DNA from: Succinatimonas hippei
GTDB taxonomy: Bacteria > Pseudomonadota > Gammaproteobacteria > Enterobacterales > Succinivibrionaceae
Direction of reading: 5' to 3'
NCBI GenBank assembly: GCA_004557545.1
Contig: SFGV01000031.1
Coordinates: 1-40,843 of the forward strand
Length of the DNA stretch: 40,843 nucleotides
Shown here: in pieces, positions 1-12,329 of the stretch
How the letters are laid out: every line of letters starts with the position of its first letter
Position numbering within the stretch: position 1 is the first letter of the stretch
Program-made: the position numbers and the translations under genes
The notes under the pieces: model-generated
Database searches by the model: none
The model's input: only the letters and a program-made list of their open reading frames with translations
Told to the model about the DNA's origin: nothing

Positions 1-6
1 AATAGG

Positions 7-126
7 AAGCCTGGCAGTGACCTGCTCTCGCGCAAACGTACGTTGCACTACCATGGGCGCGGCTGTGTTTCACTTCTGTGTTCGGAAAGGGAACAGGTGG
101 TACCGCAGCGCTATAGCCGCCAGGCA
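7..126 (-). rRNA. rrf: 5S ribosomal RNA
   Basis: On the minus strand the sequence begins TGCCTGGCGG at 126 and ends with the complementary GCCAGGC close to position 9. These ends form the terminal helix of a gammaproteobacterial 5S rRNA of about 120 nt. Internal blocks such as CCGAACACAGAAGTGAAAC and GATGGTAGTG match the enteric type. It is the last gene of the rRNA operon. The exact 3' end is estimated by alignment from memory, and the window stops six bases beyond it, so any operon terminator is not visible. Confidence 0.93.
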
Positions 127-198
127 AAAGGGGAAAGCCGGGAAACAGGCTTGGTAATGTGAGGAAAAGGTTTTAAGAGGCCAACTGACAACTCCGAT

Positions 199-214
199 GT
201 TTTCCGGGGCTGTG

Positions 215-222
<8 letters not shown>
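199..222 (-). other. pre-23S processing stem, 3' arm
   Basis: The 24 bases here are the exact reverse complement of positions 2997-3020, on the other side of the 23S gene. In the transcript the two arms pair and close the 23S domain into a long helix, the normal RNase III substrate in rRNA precursors. The mature 23S ends lie inside or at the edge of this helix. Confidence 0.8.
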
Positions 223-2996
<2,774 letters not shown>

Positions 2997-3000
<4 letters not shown>

Positions 3001-3020
3001 GCCGCACAGCCCCGGAAAAC
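2997..3020 (-). other. pre-23S processing stem, 5' arm
   Basis: This is the partner of the arm at 199-222, with a perfect 24-base match in inverted orientation. Together they form the RNase III processing helix that closes the 23S precursor. Confidence 0.8.
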
Positions 3021-3190
3021 TCCGGATGTTTAAGCTATGCAGTCACGAGAATGTTTGTGAAGCCTTTAACTTACTCTTGACTTCACTCTCGTAACACAAC
3101 GCCGGAAAACATCTTAAGAGGTGTCAGTTTATTTCTGCGCCTGTTAAAACCTTTCCTTTGATGACATTACTTATTCAGCTTGTTTCCTGG

Positions 3191-3203
3191 TTTTTAAAGA
3201 GCA
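3191..3203 (-). promoter_or_regulatory. boxA antitermination site in the 16S-23S spacer
   Basis: The minus strand reads TGCTCTTTAAAAA, very close to the enteric rRNA boxA TGCTCTTTAACAA. It lies between tRNA-Ile and 23S, where a second boxA is normal. BoxA RNA loads NusB/S10 and the rRNA antitermination complex, which protects untranslated rRNA from Rho. Confidence 0.7.
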
Positions 3204-3245
3204 GGTTCTTAGCTTTGAGATACATTGTTCTGATGTTTCAGGCGA

Positions 3246-3322
<77 letters not shown>

Positions 3323-3370
3323 GACCCTTTGGGGTGCCTTAAACACCGCAACAAGCTCTCATAAACTTCA

Positions 3371-3393
3371 TACGGATAATCTGTGTGGGCTCT
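3371..3393 (-). other. pre-16S processing stem, 3' arm
   Basis: These 23 bases are complementary, with two mismatches, to positions 4958-4980 in the 16S leader. The leader arm contains the conserved GACAATCTGTGTGGGC element known from enteric rRNA leaders. Pairing of the two arms gives the RNase III processing stem around 16S. Confidence 0.75.
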
Positions 3394-3416
3394 GATGGAG
3401 GATTGGGATGTTTCGT

Positions 3417-4878
<1,462 letters not shown>

Positions 4879-4957
4879 TTGAAAGTTTTGATCTGAATGT
4901 CCCTCATCCACCCATTCCTGAATGGACTTCTCACTCTCTTTTTCTCCCTCTCTCCAG

Positions 4958-4980
4958 AGGGCCCACACAGATTGTCCGTA
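4958..4980 (-). other. pre-16S processing stem, 5' arm
   Basis: This is the leader half of the 16S RNase III stem, pairing with 3371-3393. On the minus strand it reads GGACAATCTGTGTGGGCC, matching the conserved enteric leader element. Confidence 0.75.
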
Positions 4981-4984
4981 CTTG

Positions 4985-4996
4985 TTTTTAAAGAAC
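4985..4996 (-). promoter_or_regulatory. boxA antitermination site in the 16S leader
   Basis: The minus strand reads GTTCTTTAAAAA, a boxA-like site just upstream of the 16S processing stem, as in enteric leaders. With the spacer copy at 3191-3203 it marks this as a standard antiterminated rRNA transcript. Confidence 0.6.
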
Positions 4997-5021
4997 TTTT
5001 CTTAGCGCTTCGCTCGGTTTT

Positions 5022-5050
5022 ATTATTTAACATTATGTATTCACTGCTAA
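5022..5050 (-). promoter_or_regulatory. candidate rRNA operon promoter
   Basis: The clpB terminator ends near 5101 and boxA lies at about 4990, so an rRNA promoter of its own should lie between them. The best visible pair on the minus strand is TTAGCA (5045-5050) with AATAAT (5022-5027), spacing 17, followed by a G+C-rich stretch (CCGAGCGAAGCGC). Both hexamers are imperfect, and TTGCCC and TACATAAT just upstream are alternatives. The location is better supported than the exact hexamers. Confidence 0.35.
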
Positions 5051-5100
5051 TATTTGCAGGGCAATGGTTTGTTTCCACTCCGCGGAATCTCCGCTTTTTA

Positions 5101-5144
5101 TGAAAAACAAAAGGATGGAGGTTCTTGTTACGCCTCCATCCTTT
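5101..5144 (-). terminator. intrinsic terminator of clpB
   Basis: A 12-bp perfect stem pairs 5110-5121 with 5133-5144 around an 11-base loop. In the minus direction it is followed by TTTTGTTTTT. It sits 21 bases after the clpB stop and separates clpB from the rRNA operon. Confidence 0.88.
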
Positions 5145-5165
5145 ATGGACCTGTCAGTCAGGATC

Positions 5166-7790
5166 TTATTGTTCTATTACTTTTCTGGTCTCAGACGGTC
5201 CCTTGGCGTCAAGTCTCAGTTTGCCATCAGGCCCGCACCCAAGACTGTATGCCGTGCCAGGTATTACCTGTCCCTCAAGCAGCAGCTTTGAGAGCGGATC
5301 GGCAATCTCGTTCTGGATCACCCTGCGCAGAGGACGCGCGCCGAAAAGCGGATCGAAGCCGACCTTCGCGACATGGTTTGCTATCTCATCTGAGATCTCA
5401 ACATCATAGCCGCTCTGCTTCATACGCTCCTCAAGAGTTCTCAGGTGAATTCTCGCTATAGCCTTGATGTTCTCAATGCTGAGCGGATGGAACACCACCG
5501 TCTCATCAATACGGTTTAAAAACTCTGGTCTGAAGTGCTGTTCCAGGACCTTCAGCAGCTTCGCCTTAAGATCGCTGTAGCTGCTCCTGCCGGCGTCCTC
5601 CTGAATCATCTGCGACCCGAGGTTTGAGGTCATGATGATCACGGTGTTCTTGAAGTCCACCGTACGACCCTGACCATCGGTAAGTCTTCCGTCATCCAGC
5701 ACCTGCAGAAGTATGTTGAACACATCCGGGTGAGCCTTCTCTATCTCATCAAGAAGGATCACCGAGTAAGGACGGCGTCTTACCGCCTCGGTAAGATAGC
5801 CGCCCTGCTCATATCCCACATACCCGGGAGGCGCTCCGACCAGACGAGAGACCGTGTGCTTTTCCATAAACTCGGACATGTCTATTCTGACCATGGCCTT
5901 CTCTGTATCAAACAGGAAGCTGGCTACCGCCTTTGAAAGCTCGGTCTTGCCAACTCCGGTAGGTCCCATGAAGAGGAACGAACCAATAGGTCTGTTCGGA
6001 TCTGAAAGTCCGGCTCTGCTGCGTCTTATCGCGTTGGAGATGGCGTCTACCGCCTCATCCTGACCAATCACGCGTTTGTGCAGCTCGTCTTCCATGTGCA
6101 GAAGCTTGGATTTCTCGCTCTCAAGCATCTTGGCGACAGGTATTCCTGTAGCACGTGATACTACCTCGGCTATCTCAGCGTCAGTGACCTTGTCACGCAC
6201 CAGCTCCATTTCACCATCGCCATTCGCAGCCCCGGCCTTGGTGCTCTCCTCAACTTCTTTTTCAAGCTGGGGGATAATGCCGTACTGCAACTCGCTCATG
6301 CGGCCAAGATCGCCCTTGCGCTTGGCGACATCAAACTCGTGCCTGGCGTTATCAAGCCTGATCTTCAGCTGCTGGGTGCCTTCAAGAGCCAGTTTCTCAC
6401 GCTTCCAGATCTCATTTAGCCTTGAATATTCCTTCTCGTCCTTGGCGATCTCCTCGTCAAGATCCGCAAGACGCTTACGGCTGGCGTCATCTGTCTCCTT
6501 GGACAGAGCCTGACGCTCCATCTTGAGCTGGATGAGCTTGTGGTCAAGCCTGTCAAGAGGCTCCGGCTTTGAGTCTATCTGCAGTCTTATTGAGGCGGCT
6601 GCCTCATCAATAAGATCGATTGCCTTATCCGGCAGCTGACGATCCGTTATGTAACGGTTTGAAAGCGTAGCCGCCGCGACTATGGCAGGATCAGTGATCT
6701 GCACGTGATGATGGATCTCATAACGCTCCTTAAGTCCGCGCAAAATGGCTATGGTGCTTTCCACAGATGGCTCAGGCACAAAGACCTTCTGGAAACGACG
6801 TTCCAGGGCGGCGTCCTTTTCAATGTACTGGCGGTACTCATTTAAGGTTGTAGCGCCAACACAATGCAGCTCACCGCGGGCAAGAGCCGGTTTGAGCATA
6901 TTGCCGGCGTCAAGCGAGCCCTCGGCCTTACCGGCGCCGACCACAGTATGCAGTTCATCGATAAAGAGGATGACCCTGCCCTCTTCCTTGGCCAGATCGT
7001 TTAGAACCGCCTTGAGGCGCTCCTCAAACTCGCCACGGTACTTGGCTCCGGCTATCAGGGCGCCCAGATCGAGCGACAAAACGCGCTTGTTGCGCAGACC
7101 CTCAGGCACCTCACCTTTGACTATACGCTGCGCCAGTCCCTCAACAATTGCGGTCTTGCCGACGCCTGGCTCACCTATAAGCACAGGGTTGTTCTTGGTG
7201 CGTCTTTGCAAAACCTGCATGGTGCGGCGGATCTCCTCGTCCCTGCCTATGACAGGATCGAGCTTTCCCTTCTCCGCCCTCTCGGTAAGGTCAATGCAGT
7301 ATTTCTTGAGCGCGCCGCGGTTGCTCTCGGCGTTCTCATCCGTAACCTTCTGTCCGCCGCGAACCTCGCCTAAAGCTTTGTTAAGCTTTGAGGTATCAAG
7401 GTTTACCCGCGAGAAGATCTCCTTTATCTGAGGATCTCCCTCGGCCGCCGCGAGCACGAACATTTCAGATGAAATGAACTGATCTCCCGCCTCCTGCGAG
7501 AGTTTGTCGCTTACGTTCAGGAGCCTGCCTGTCTGCGGTGAAATCTGCAGATCACCGTCCGCGCCCTTAACCTGCGGAAGAGACTCAACCGCCTTATTGA
7601 TCAGGATCTCCAGCGCTTTGGGATCAGATCCCGCAAGAGTTATGAGCGGACGCACCGTGCCATCCTGCTGTGAAAGCAGGGCTGACATGATGTGAACCGG
7701 CTCAATGAACTGATTGTCATGGGCAATGGCAAGTGACTGGGCATCAGCGAGGGCTTCCTGGAATTTGGCCGTAAATCTGTCCAAACGCAT
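5166..7790 (-). CDS. clpB: ClpB ATP-dependent disaggregase (Hsp100)
   Basis: ClpB is a hexameric cytosolic AAA+ machine that pulls polypeptides out of aggregates together with DnaK/DnaJ/GrpE. The 874-aa product (E. coli 857) has the N-terminal Clp domain (1-145), a first AAA module with Walker A GEPGVGKT at 206-213 and Walker B VILFIDEL at 273-280, the coiled-coil M domain around 410-530, and a second AAA module with GPTGVGKT at 609-616. The start ATG at 7790 follows CGGAGG at good spacing. The enteric internal start for the short isoform is not evident: the codon at Val150 is GTT. A sigma32-type promoter lies upstream and a strong terminator downstream, so it is probably its own heat-shock unit. 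The order rluD-pgeF-clpB-rrn is as in E. coli rrnG. Confidence 0.97.
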   Translation of the reverse strand: MRLDRFTAKFQEALADAQSLAIAHDNQFIEPVHIMSALLSQQDGTVRPLITLAGSDPKALEILINKAVESLPQVKGADGDLQISPQTGRLLNVSDKLSQEAGDQFISSEMFVLAAAEGDPQIKEIFSRVNLDTSKLNKALGEVRGGQKVTDENAESNRGALKKYCIDLTERAEKGKLDPVIGRDEEIRRTMQVLQRRTKNNPVLIGEPGVGKTAIVEGLAQRIVKGEVPEGLRNKRVLSLDLGALIAGAKYRGEFEERLKAVLNDLAKEEGRVILFIDELHTVVGAGKAEGSLDAGNMLKPALARGELHCVGATTLNEYRQYIEKDAALERRFQKVFVPEPSVESTIAILRGLKERYEIHHHVQITDPAIVAAATLSNRYITDRQLPDKAIDLIDEAAASIRLQIDSKPEPLDRLDHKLIQLKMERQALSKETDDASRKRLADLDEEIAKDEKEYSRLNEIWKREKLALEGTQQLKIRLDNARHEFDVAKRKGDLGRMSELQYGIIPQLEKEVEESTKAGAANGDGEMELVRDKVTDAEIAEVVSRATGIPVAKMLESEKSKLLHMEDELHKRVIGQDEAVDAISNAIRRSRAGLSDPNRPIGSFLFMGPTGVGKTELSKAVASFLFDTEKAMVRIDMSEFMEKHTVSRLVGAPPGYVGYEQGGYLTEAVRRRPYSVILLDEIEKAHPDVFNILLQVLDDGRLTDGQGRTVDFKNTVIIMTSNLGSQMIQEDAGRSSYSDLKAKLLKVLEQHFRPEFLNRIDETVVFHPLSIENIKAIARIHLRTLEERMKQSGYDVEISDEIANHVAKVGFDPLFGARPLRRVIQNEIADPLSKLLLEGQVIPGTAYSLGCGPDGKLRLDAKGPSETRKVIEQ

Positions 7791-7849
7791 GTAATGCCTC
7801 CGATATAAATTCTTCTAGCCTGTTAATGTTTTTTTCTTTGCTGATAACT

Positions 7850-7878
7850 ATATGGGGGCATATATTCAGAATTTAAAG
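7850..7878 (-). promoter_or_regulatory. sigma32-type heat-shock promoter of clpB
   Basis: The minus strand has CTTTAA at 7873-7878 and CCCCATAT at 7850-7857, separated by 15 bases. This fits the RpoH consensus CTTGAA - N13-17 - CCCCATnT well, with the whole -10 core CCCCAT intact. It is about 60 bases upstream of the clpB start, and ClpB is a classical RpoH target. Confidence 0.68.
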
Positions 7879-7978
7879 GCTTACTCAAAGGCAACGGTCT
7901 CATGACTGAAAATCAGTTTCTGCCAAAAAACGGTCAAAGAGAAAGAGAGACTTATTGGCGGAGATCAGGAAGGTACTT

Positions 7979-8743
7979 TCAGCCCGCGGGGCCAATGAAT
8001 GAGGCCTGACGTCCGGTATTTCTGGATCTGCGCCATGAAAAGCATGCCGGATCATTAAAGGTATCGATACCACAATCGCTTACCATATCACCACGAACTC
8101 CAGCCATCTCAAGTGATAATCGCGCAAGGGCTGGCAGAGAACACATAAGTCTGTCACCACGGCCAGCGCTAAAACACTCAGCTACGGATTTTTCGTTTCC
8201 AAGACCTGAAAGAGCCGCCTCTTTTACCTCAGGCCCGACCTCAAAGCTCTCCTGTCTGATGCACGGTCCGATAAAAGCGCGGATCTTTATGGAATTACCG
8301 GCAATATCCCGCATAAGACCGACTGCTTTTGCAGCAATGCCACAAACCGTTCCGCGCCAGCCGCAGTGCACTGCCGCGCAGATCCGCCCATCTTCAGCGC
8401 AAAGCAGAAGCGGAAGGCAGTCAGCGGTCAGAACGACCACACATATACCGCTGTCACAGGTAACAAGCCCGTCGCACTCAATACCATCTTCAGTAGTTTT
8501 GTCAGCCCGCAAAACAGTATTACCGTGCACCTGCTTCATGTAAACCAGCCTGCGACCCACAGCCATTTCAAGAAGCTGACGGTTGCTCAGGATATTTGCA
8601 GGGAGATCATCGGTATTTGACCCCAGATTGAGCGTGTCAAACGGAGCGGGTGAAACTCCTCCTTCCCTTGAGGTATAACCCGCAAGGCAGGGTGAGAGAG
8701 CGGAGAGCCTGGTAAATCTCCCCTCAGTCCTGAGCGTGTTCAT
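7979..8743 (-). CDS. pgeF: PgeF/YfiH peptidoglycan editing factor (LACC1/laccase-domain family)
   Basis: Family members were first called polyphenol oxidases. In E. coli the protein removes wrongly added amino acids (such as L-Ser in place of L-Ala) from UDP-MurNAc precursors. The 254-aa product has the metal-binding set seen in the family: His73 in KQVHGN, Cys109 in TADCLP and His126 in HCGWRG, followed by GPCI near 160. Its start lies inside the end of rluD (20-base overlap), so the two are translationally coupled. The downstream neighbour clpB has its own promoter. Cytosolic; no signal peptide. Confidence 0.9.
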   Translation of the reverse strand: MNTLRTEGRFTRLSALSPCLAGYTSREGGVSPAPFDTLNLGSNTDDLPANILSNRQLLEMAVGRRLVYMKQVHGNTVLRADKTTEDGIECDGLVTCDSGICVVVLTADCLPLLLCAEDGRICAAVHCGWRGTVCGIAAKAVGLMRDIAGNSIKIRAFIGPCIRQESFEVGPEVKEAALSGLGNEKSVAECFSAGRGDRLMCSLPALARLSLEMAGVRGDMVSDCGIDTFNDPACFSWRRSRNTGRQASFIGPAG

Positions 8744-9692
8744 CGCGATCCTTCCTCAGCGCCTCTATAAGAGCTTTCATGTCATCCGGAAGCGGAGCGC
8801 TGAAATCCATGTTCTCACCGGTTATCGGATGCTTAAAACTGATCCTGGCAGCATGCAGGGCCTGACGGCGGAATGATCTCAGCTCTTCATTGAATTCCTC
8901 ACTCGCCCCTTTCATTAGCCTCAGACCATACCCGTATACCGGATCGCCCAAAAGCGGATGATCGATACTTGCCATATGCACGCGAATCTGATGGGTTCTT
9001 CCGGTCTCAAGACGCAGCCTTATCAGGGTATGCTCACGAAAACGCTCCATCACGCGGTAATGGGTTACCGCCTCGCGCCCCATTCCATCGGGAACCACAG
9101 CCATCCTTACCCGGTTTAACGGATCACGTCCTATATCTGCCTCGATGGTTCCTCCGGCGGTGATAAGCCCGCAGGCTATCGCCTCATATTCACGAACAAC
9201 CTGATGCTTGCTTATGGCTTTTGTAAGATGAAAGTGAGCTTTGGGACTTAAGGCTACCACCATAAGCCCTGATGTGTCCTTATCAAGACGGTGCACTATA
9301 CCGGCTCTTGGCAACTGTCTTGAGGCGCTGTAGCGGTAGAGCAGACCGTTCATCAGGGTGCCGCTGTGAACCCCGGCGCCGGGGTGTACCACAAGTCCCG
9401 CCGGCTTGTTTATCACGGCAAGATCACTGTCCTCGTACACAACATCAAGCGGAATATCCTCACTCTCCGCTCCGGTATCCTCATCATTCTTCAGGCTTAC
9501 CTCTATGCTCTGACCTGAGAAGAGTTTGTCGCTTGGCTTTGCGATCACTTTGCCATCGGCTTTCACCTGCCCTGAGGTTATGGCCTCCGAAATCGCCGAG
9601 CGCGACACATCCGGGATGAGCTTTGAGAGCGCCGTGTCGGCGCGCTTGCCGTGAAACTCATCTGGGATCAGAATTTGAAGCGTCTTTTCCAT
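8724..9692 (-). CDS. rluD: 23S rRNA pseudouridine synthase RluD
   Basis: RluD makes pseudouridines 1911, 1915 and 1917 in helix 69 of 23S rRNA late in 50S assembly. The 322-aa product starts with an S4 RNA-binding domain (about 15-75). The catalytic domain has HRLDKDTSG at 134-142, with the predicted nucleophile Asp137 (E. coli Asp139), and TGRTHQIRVHM further on. The start ATG at 9692 has AGGAG seven bases upstream. It is divergent from bamD, as in enterics. Neighbour order and length favour RluD over RluC or RluA. Confidence 0.94.
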   Translation of the reverse strand: MEKTLQILIPDEFHGKRADTALSKLIPDVSRSAISEAITSGQVKADGKVIAKPSDKLFSGQSIEVSLKNDEDTGAESEDIPLDVVYEDSDLAVINKPAGLVVHPGAGVHSGTLMNGLLYRYSASRQLPRAGIVHRLDKDTSGLMVVALSPKAHFHLTKAISKHQVVREYEAIACGLITAGGTIEADIGRDPLNRVRMAVVPDGMGREAVTHYRVMERFREHTLIRLRLETGRTHQIRVHMASIDHPLLGDPVYGYGLRLMKGASEEFNEELRSFRRQALHAARISFKHPITGENMDFSAPLPDDMKALIEALRKDRDEHAQD

Positions 9693-9772
9693 CAGGTTCT
9701 CCTAAATATTCCATGCCACAAGAGTTTATCATCCCGCCTGAGGTACTTTCCTGGTCAGCTGTCATTAGGCGC

Positions 9773-9778
9773 TATAAT
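9773..9778 (+). promoter_or_regulatory. candidate bamD promoter (-10 element)
   Basis: A perfect TATAAT lies 93 bases upstream of the bamD ATG in the rluD-bamD divergent region, with the start point expected near 9785. No good -35 is visible at 16-18 bases; TGGTCA at 9752-9757 is a weak candidate at spacing 15. Confidence 0.42.
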
Positions 9779-9870
9779 GAGCGCTGGGATTGCACGGATG
9801 GTCACAAAAGCCATGACATTGCAAATCAGCCTTTTTCTTTGGACCCAGCCCTCGGGCTTCGGAGGTTTTG

Positions 9871-10626
9871 ATGCTCAGTAAAATTGCCGCCGCCGCGGCG
9901 CTCGCGATCGCAGTTGCTCTTACCGGCTGTGGTTCTGACAGTAACAGCGGTAACAAGGACAAGGTACCAGAACTCTCCGCCTCAGCGCTGTACTCTACCG
10001 CCAAATCAGCCATGGCAAGCAGTGATTTTTCCAAAGCAAAAGATTATCTTGAGGCTCTCGATACCCGTTATCCTTTTGGCGAGTATACCGATCAGGTCCA
10101 GCTTGACCTCATTTATGTATATTACAAGACCCGCTCAACCGATCTTGCGGCAGCCGCCGTTGAGCGCTATCAGCGCATCAACCCGACCTCAATTTACAGC
10201 GATTATGTCGCTTATATGAAAGGTCTTATAGCTATGCAAAAGCGCGGCAATCTCTTTCAGGAATTCATGCATCTGGACCGCGCCCAGAAAGATCCTACCG
10301 AATATTACGAAGCCATCAGGACCTTTGCGGATTTCATAAAAACCTATCCTGACAGCCCTTATGTGCATGACGCCAGACAGCGCATTATCTACATGAAAAA
10401 CCAGCTTGCAGAACGCGAGTACCTGATCGCCAGGTACTATTACGAGCGCGGAGCGTTCCTGTCATCTGCAAGACACTGCCAGGCCATACTTTACTCATAT
10501 CGTGACACTGACTATATAGACAAAGCCATGGAACTTATGGCGACTGACTATGACAAACTCGGGCTTAAACTTCCTGCCGAGAACACCCGCAAGGTGATTT
10601 CATCCTCACTTACGGCGGGTAAATAA
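9871..10626 (+). CDS. bamD: Outer-membrane assembly lipoprotein BamD
   Basis: BamD is the essential lipoprotein partner of BamA in the beta-barrel assembly machine, on the periplasmic face of the outer membrane. I chose ATG 9871 because GGAGG at 9861-9865 is well spaced for it; the TTG three bases earlier is less likely. The 251-aa product (E. coli 245) has a lipoprotein signal with lipobox LTGC at 17-20, so Cys20 is lipidated. About five TPR-like repeats follow, beginning with SALYSTAKSAMASSDFSKAK and the family block DTRYPFGEYTDQVQLDLIY. Residues after Cys20 are Gly-Ser, with no Asp at +2, consistent with outer-membrane sorting. Divergent from rluD, as in enterics. Confidence 0.95.
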   Translation: MLSKIAAAAALAIAVALTGCGSDSNSGNKDKVPELSASALYSTAKSAMASSDFSKAKDYLEALDTRYPFGEYTDQVQLDLIYVYYKTRSTDLAAAAVERYQRINPTSIYSDYVAYMKGLIAMQKRGNLFQEFMHLDRAQKDPTEYYEAIRTFADFIKTYPDSPYVHDARQRIIYMKNQLAEREYLIARYYYERGAFLSSARHCQAILYSYRDTDYIDKAMELMATDYDKLGLKLPAENTRKVISSSLTAGK

Positions 10627-10628
10627 GC

Positions 10629-11390
10629 TTGGCTGATTTTAAGGAAAATCCCGCGAAGACGCGGGATTTTGTTTATACCCCGCCTGAGACTCCCTGCGTT
10701 GAACTCTTTCGTGACGCAAATATCTGCGTGGTTGTCAAACCATCCGGGCTTTTGAGCGTACCTGGCCGCGCGAGTGAACATTATGACAGCGCGCTTTGGC
10801 GCGTACGCGTCCAAAGTCCCGAGGCTCAGGCGGTTCACCGCCTTGATATGGATACCTCGGGGATAATGGTTTTCGCCTTAAACCGCGACATGGCCGGAGT
10901 TCTCGGGCGTCAGTTCCAGCAAAGGGAAGTACGCAAGCTCTACCTCGCGCTGGTCTCCGGATCTGTTGAAAAAAGCGGCATGATCGACGCGCCGCTTCGC
11001 TGTGACTGGGAAAGGAGACCCCTGCAAATTGTCGATTACAAGCAGGGAAAACGCGCTGTTACCTTTTATAAGCCGCTTTTATGCCATGGGAAATCTACCC
11101 TGGTGGCGCTGTACCCGGTTACCGGCAGATCCCATCAGCTGCGGGTTCATATGATGCTCTCAGGCCATCCCATACTGGGGGATCGTTTCTATGCTGATGC
11201 TGACGCCGCCAAGGCCGCCGAATGCCTGCAGTTGCATTCCTCCTACCTTGAATTCACTCACCCCTCGCGCGGCATAAGGCTGCGTTTCTCGTCTCTGCCG
11301 GATTTTGCCTCGGAGCTAAGAGAGGTTCCGGATCCGGGATCAGTCATTAAAGAGCTGGGTTCTGATCTCAGTAAATACCTGCCCGTATGA
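10629..11390 (+). CDS. rluA: RluA dual-specificity rRNA/tRNA pseudouridine synthase
   Basis: RluA forms pseudouridine 746 in 23S rRNA and 32 in several tRNAs. The 253-aa product (E. coli 219) resembles RluA closely: KPSGLLSVPGR near 38-48, HRLDMDTSGIMV with the catalytic Asp, the RluA-typical CDWERRPLQ block, GRSHQLRVHM and GHPILGDRFY. It has no S4 domain, unlike RluD. The only start codon upstream of the conserved core is TTG 10629, two bases after the bamD stop, so translation is probably coupled to bamD. A terminator-like hairpin occupies codons 6-14. This bamD-rluA pairing is not the enteric order. Confidence 0.88.
   Translation: MADFKENPAKTRDFVYTPPETPCVELFRDANICVVVKPSGLLSVPGRASEHYDSALWRVRVQSPEAQAVHRLDMDTSGIMVFALNRDMAGVLGRQFQQREVRKLYLALVSGSVEKSGMIDAPLRCDWERRPLQIVDYKQGKRAVTFYKPLLCHGKSTLVALYPVTGRSHQLRVHMMLSGHPILGDRFYADADAAKAAECLQLHSSYLEFTHPSRGIRLRFSSLPDFASELREVPDPGSVIKELGSDLSKYLPV
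10645..10675 (+). terminator. terminator-like hairpin inside the 5' end of rluA
   Basis: An 11-bp perfect stem pairs 10645-10655 with 10660-10670 around the tetraloop AAGA. Its 3' arm ends in TTTT and continues GTTTAT. This is the form of an intrinsic terminator for bamD, yet it lies 14 bases inside the rluA reading frame. It may attenuate rluA when ribosomes do not cover it. Confidence 0.65.
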
Positions 11391-11435
11391 CATTCTGTGT
11401 ATTAAAGTAAGGTTATAGGGCGGTTACGGAACAGT

Positions 11436-12329
11436 TCATTTTTCACCGCGGGTTTTCTTAAGCAGATCATAGGCCGCTGTAATATCACGGACTTTATCCT
11501 CATACGCGTGCGGGGGAAGCCCCTGACTGCGCAGGCGGTCTGGGTGGTATTTGAACATCAGCTTGTGATACGCCTTTCTGATCTCATCCCATGAGGCGTC
11601 CTCACTCACTCCCAGCATCTGGTAGGCGTAAGCGAGTTTGTCTTTATCTCCCTCAGAGGAGGAATTGCTCCCATAGCCTGATGAGTAGCTGCCTTGATCC
11701 TCCTCATAGCCGGAGCTCTGGTTTCCATATGAGTAATTACCAGAATACTGGTTCCAGCCATAGGATCTGCGGAAGTTCATCTCGGTATAACGCATTCTGA
11801 TGAGCGCCTGCATGTCAGAGCGTGAAACCCCGAGAGCCTGAGCCACCTGATACAGGCGCTGCTCCTCGCCCTGGGAGATCACGGCGTCAGCGAGCGCCAT
11901 ATGTACAACCAGCTCAAGAACCAGCGATACAGCGGTTATATCGTTAAGCGAGGCTCTGAGTATCGCCTGGGCCTCGGAGCTTAAATCGAAATTCTCAGAC
12001 TTGCCACGGTTGAATGCCGCTATTCCGGCCTCTCTTGCGCTTCCCTGAAGATTAAAGGCGTTCATGCAGTCCTCGGCGACCTTAATCTGCTCGCGCTTGA
12101 TGGCGCCATCGCCGCGCGCGACAAAGCCGAGCATCGCCAGAGTGCTGTTTATAAGAGCGAAGTTGTATCCGCGCCTGAAATTACCCGCAGAGCCATAAAC
12201 CGCGCGGATTTTGTCATTGCGCGGACGATCAACAAAATACCAGCCCAGAAAAAAACCAAGCAGCAGGCCAAAGGGCACTGGCAGAAAAACTCCTATGATC
12301 GCGCCGCAGATCCGTCCGGTCCAGCTCAT
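11436..12329 (-). CDS. djlA: Membrane-anchored J-domain co-chaperone DjlA
   Basis: DjlA is an inner-membrane type III DnaJ protein that recruits DnaK to the membrane. The 297-aa product has one glycine-rich transmembrane segment at about 7-32, a TerB-like helical domain (about 55-190), a Tyr/Gly/Ser-rich linker (about 195-225) and a C-terminal J domain from about 230. The HPD signature sits in KYHPDRL. ATG 12329 overlaps the murU stop in ATGA, so it is the last gene of the prfB-lysS-dapA-trmB-amgK-murU-djlA chain. It converges on rluA across 45 bases in which I see no strong terminator. Confidence 0.92.
   Translation of the reverse strand: MSWTGRICGAIIGVFLPVPFGLLLGFFLGWYFVDRPRNDKIRAVYGSAGNFRRGYNFALINSTLAMLGFVARGDGAIKREQIKVAEDCMNAFNLQGSAREAGIAAFNRGKSENFDLSSEAQAILRASLNDITAVSLVLELVVHMALADAVISQGEEQRLYQVAQALGVSRSDMQALIRMRYTEMNFRRSYGWNQYSGNYSYGNQSSGYEEDQGSYSSGYGSNSSSEGDKDKLAYAYQMLGVSEDASWDEIRKAYHKLMFKYHPDRLRSQGLPPHAYEDKVRDITAAYDLLKKTRGEK

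Noticed and set aside
127..198. A gene or tRNA between 23S and 5S
   Set aside because: No cloverleaf or reading frame is seen; it is ordinary spacer.
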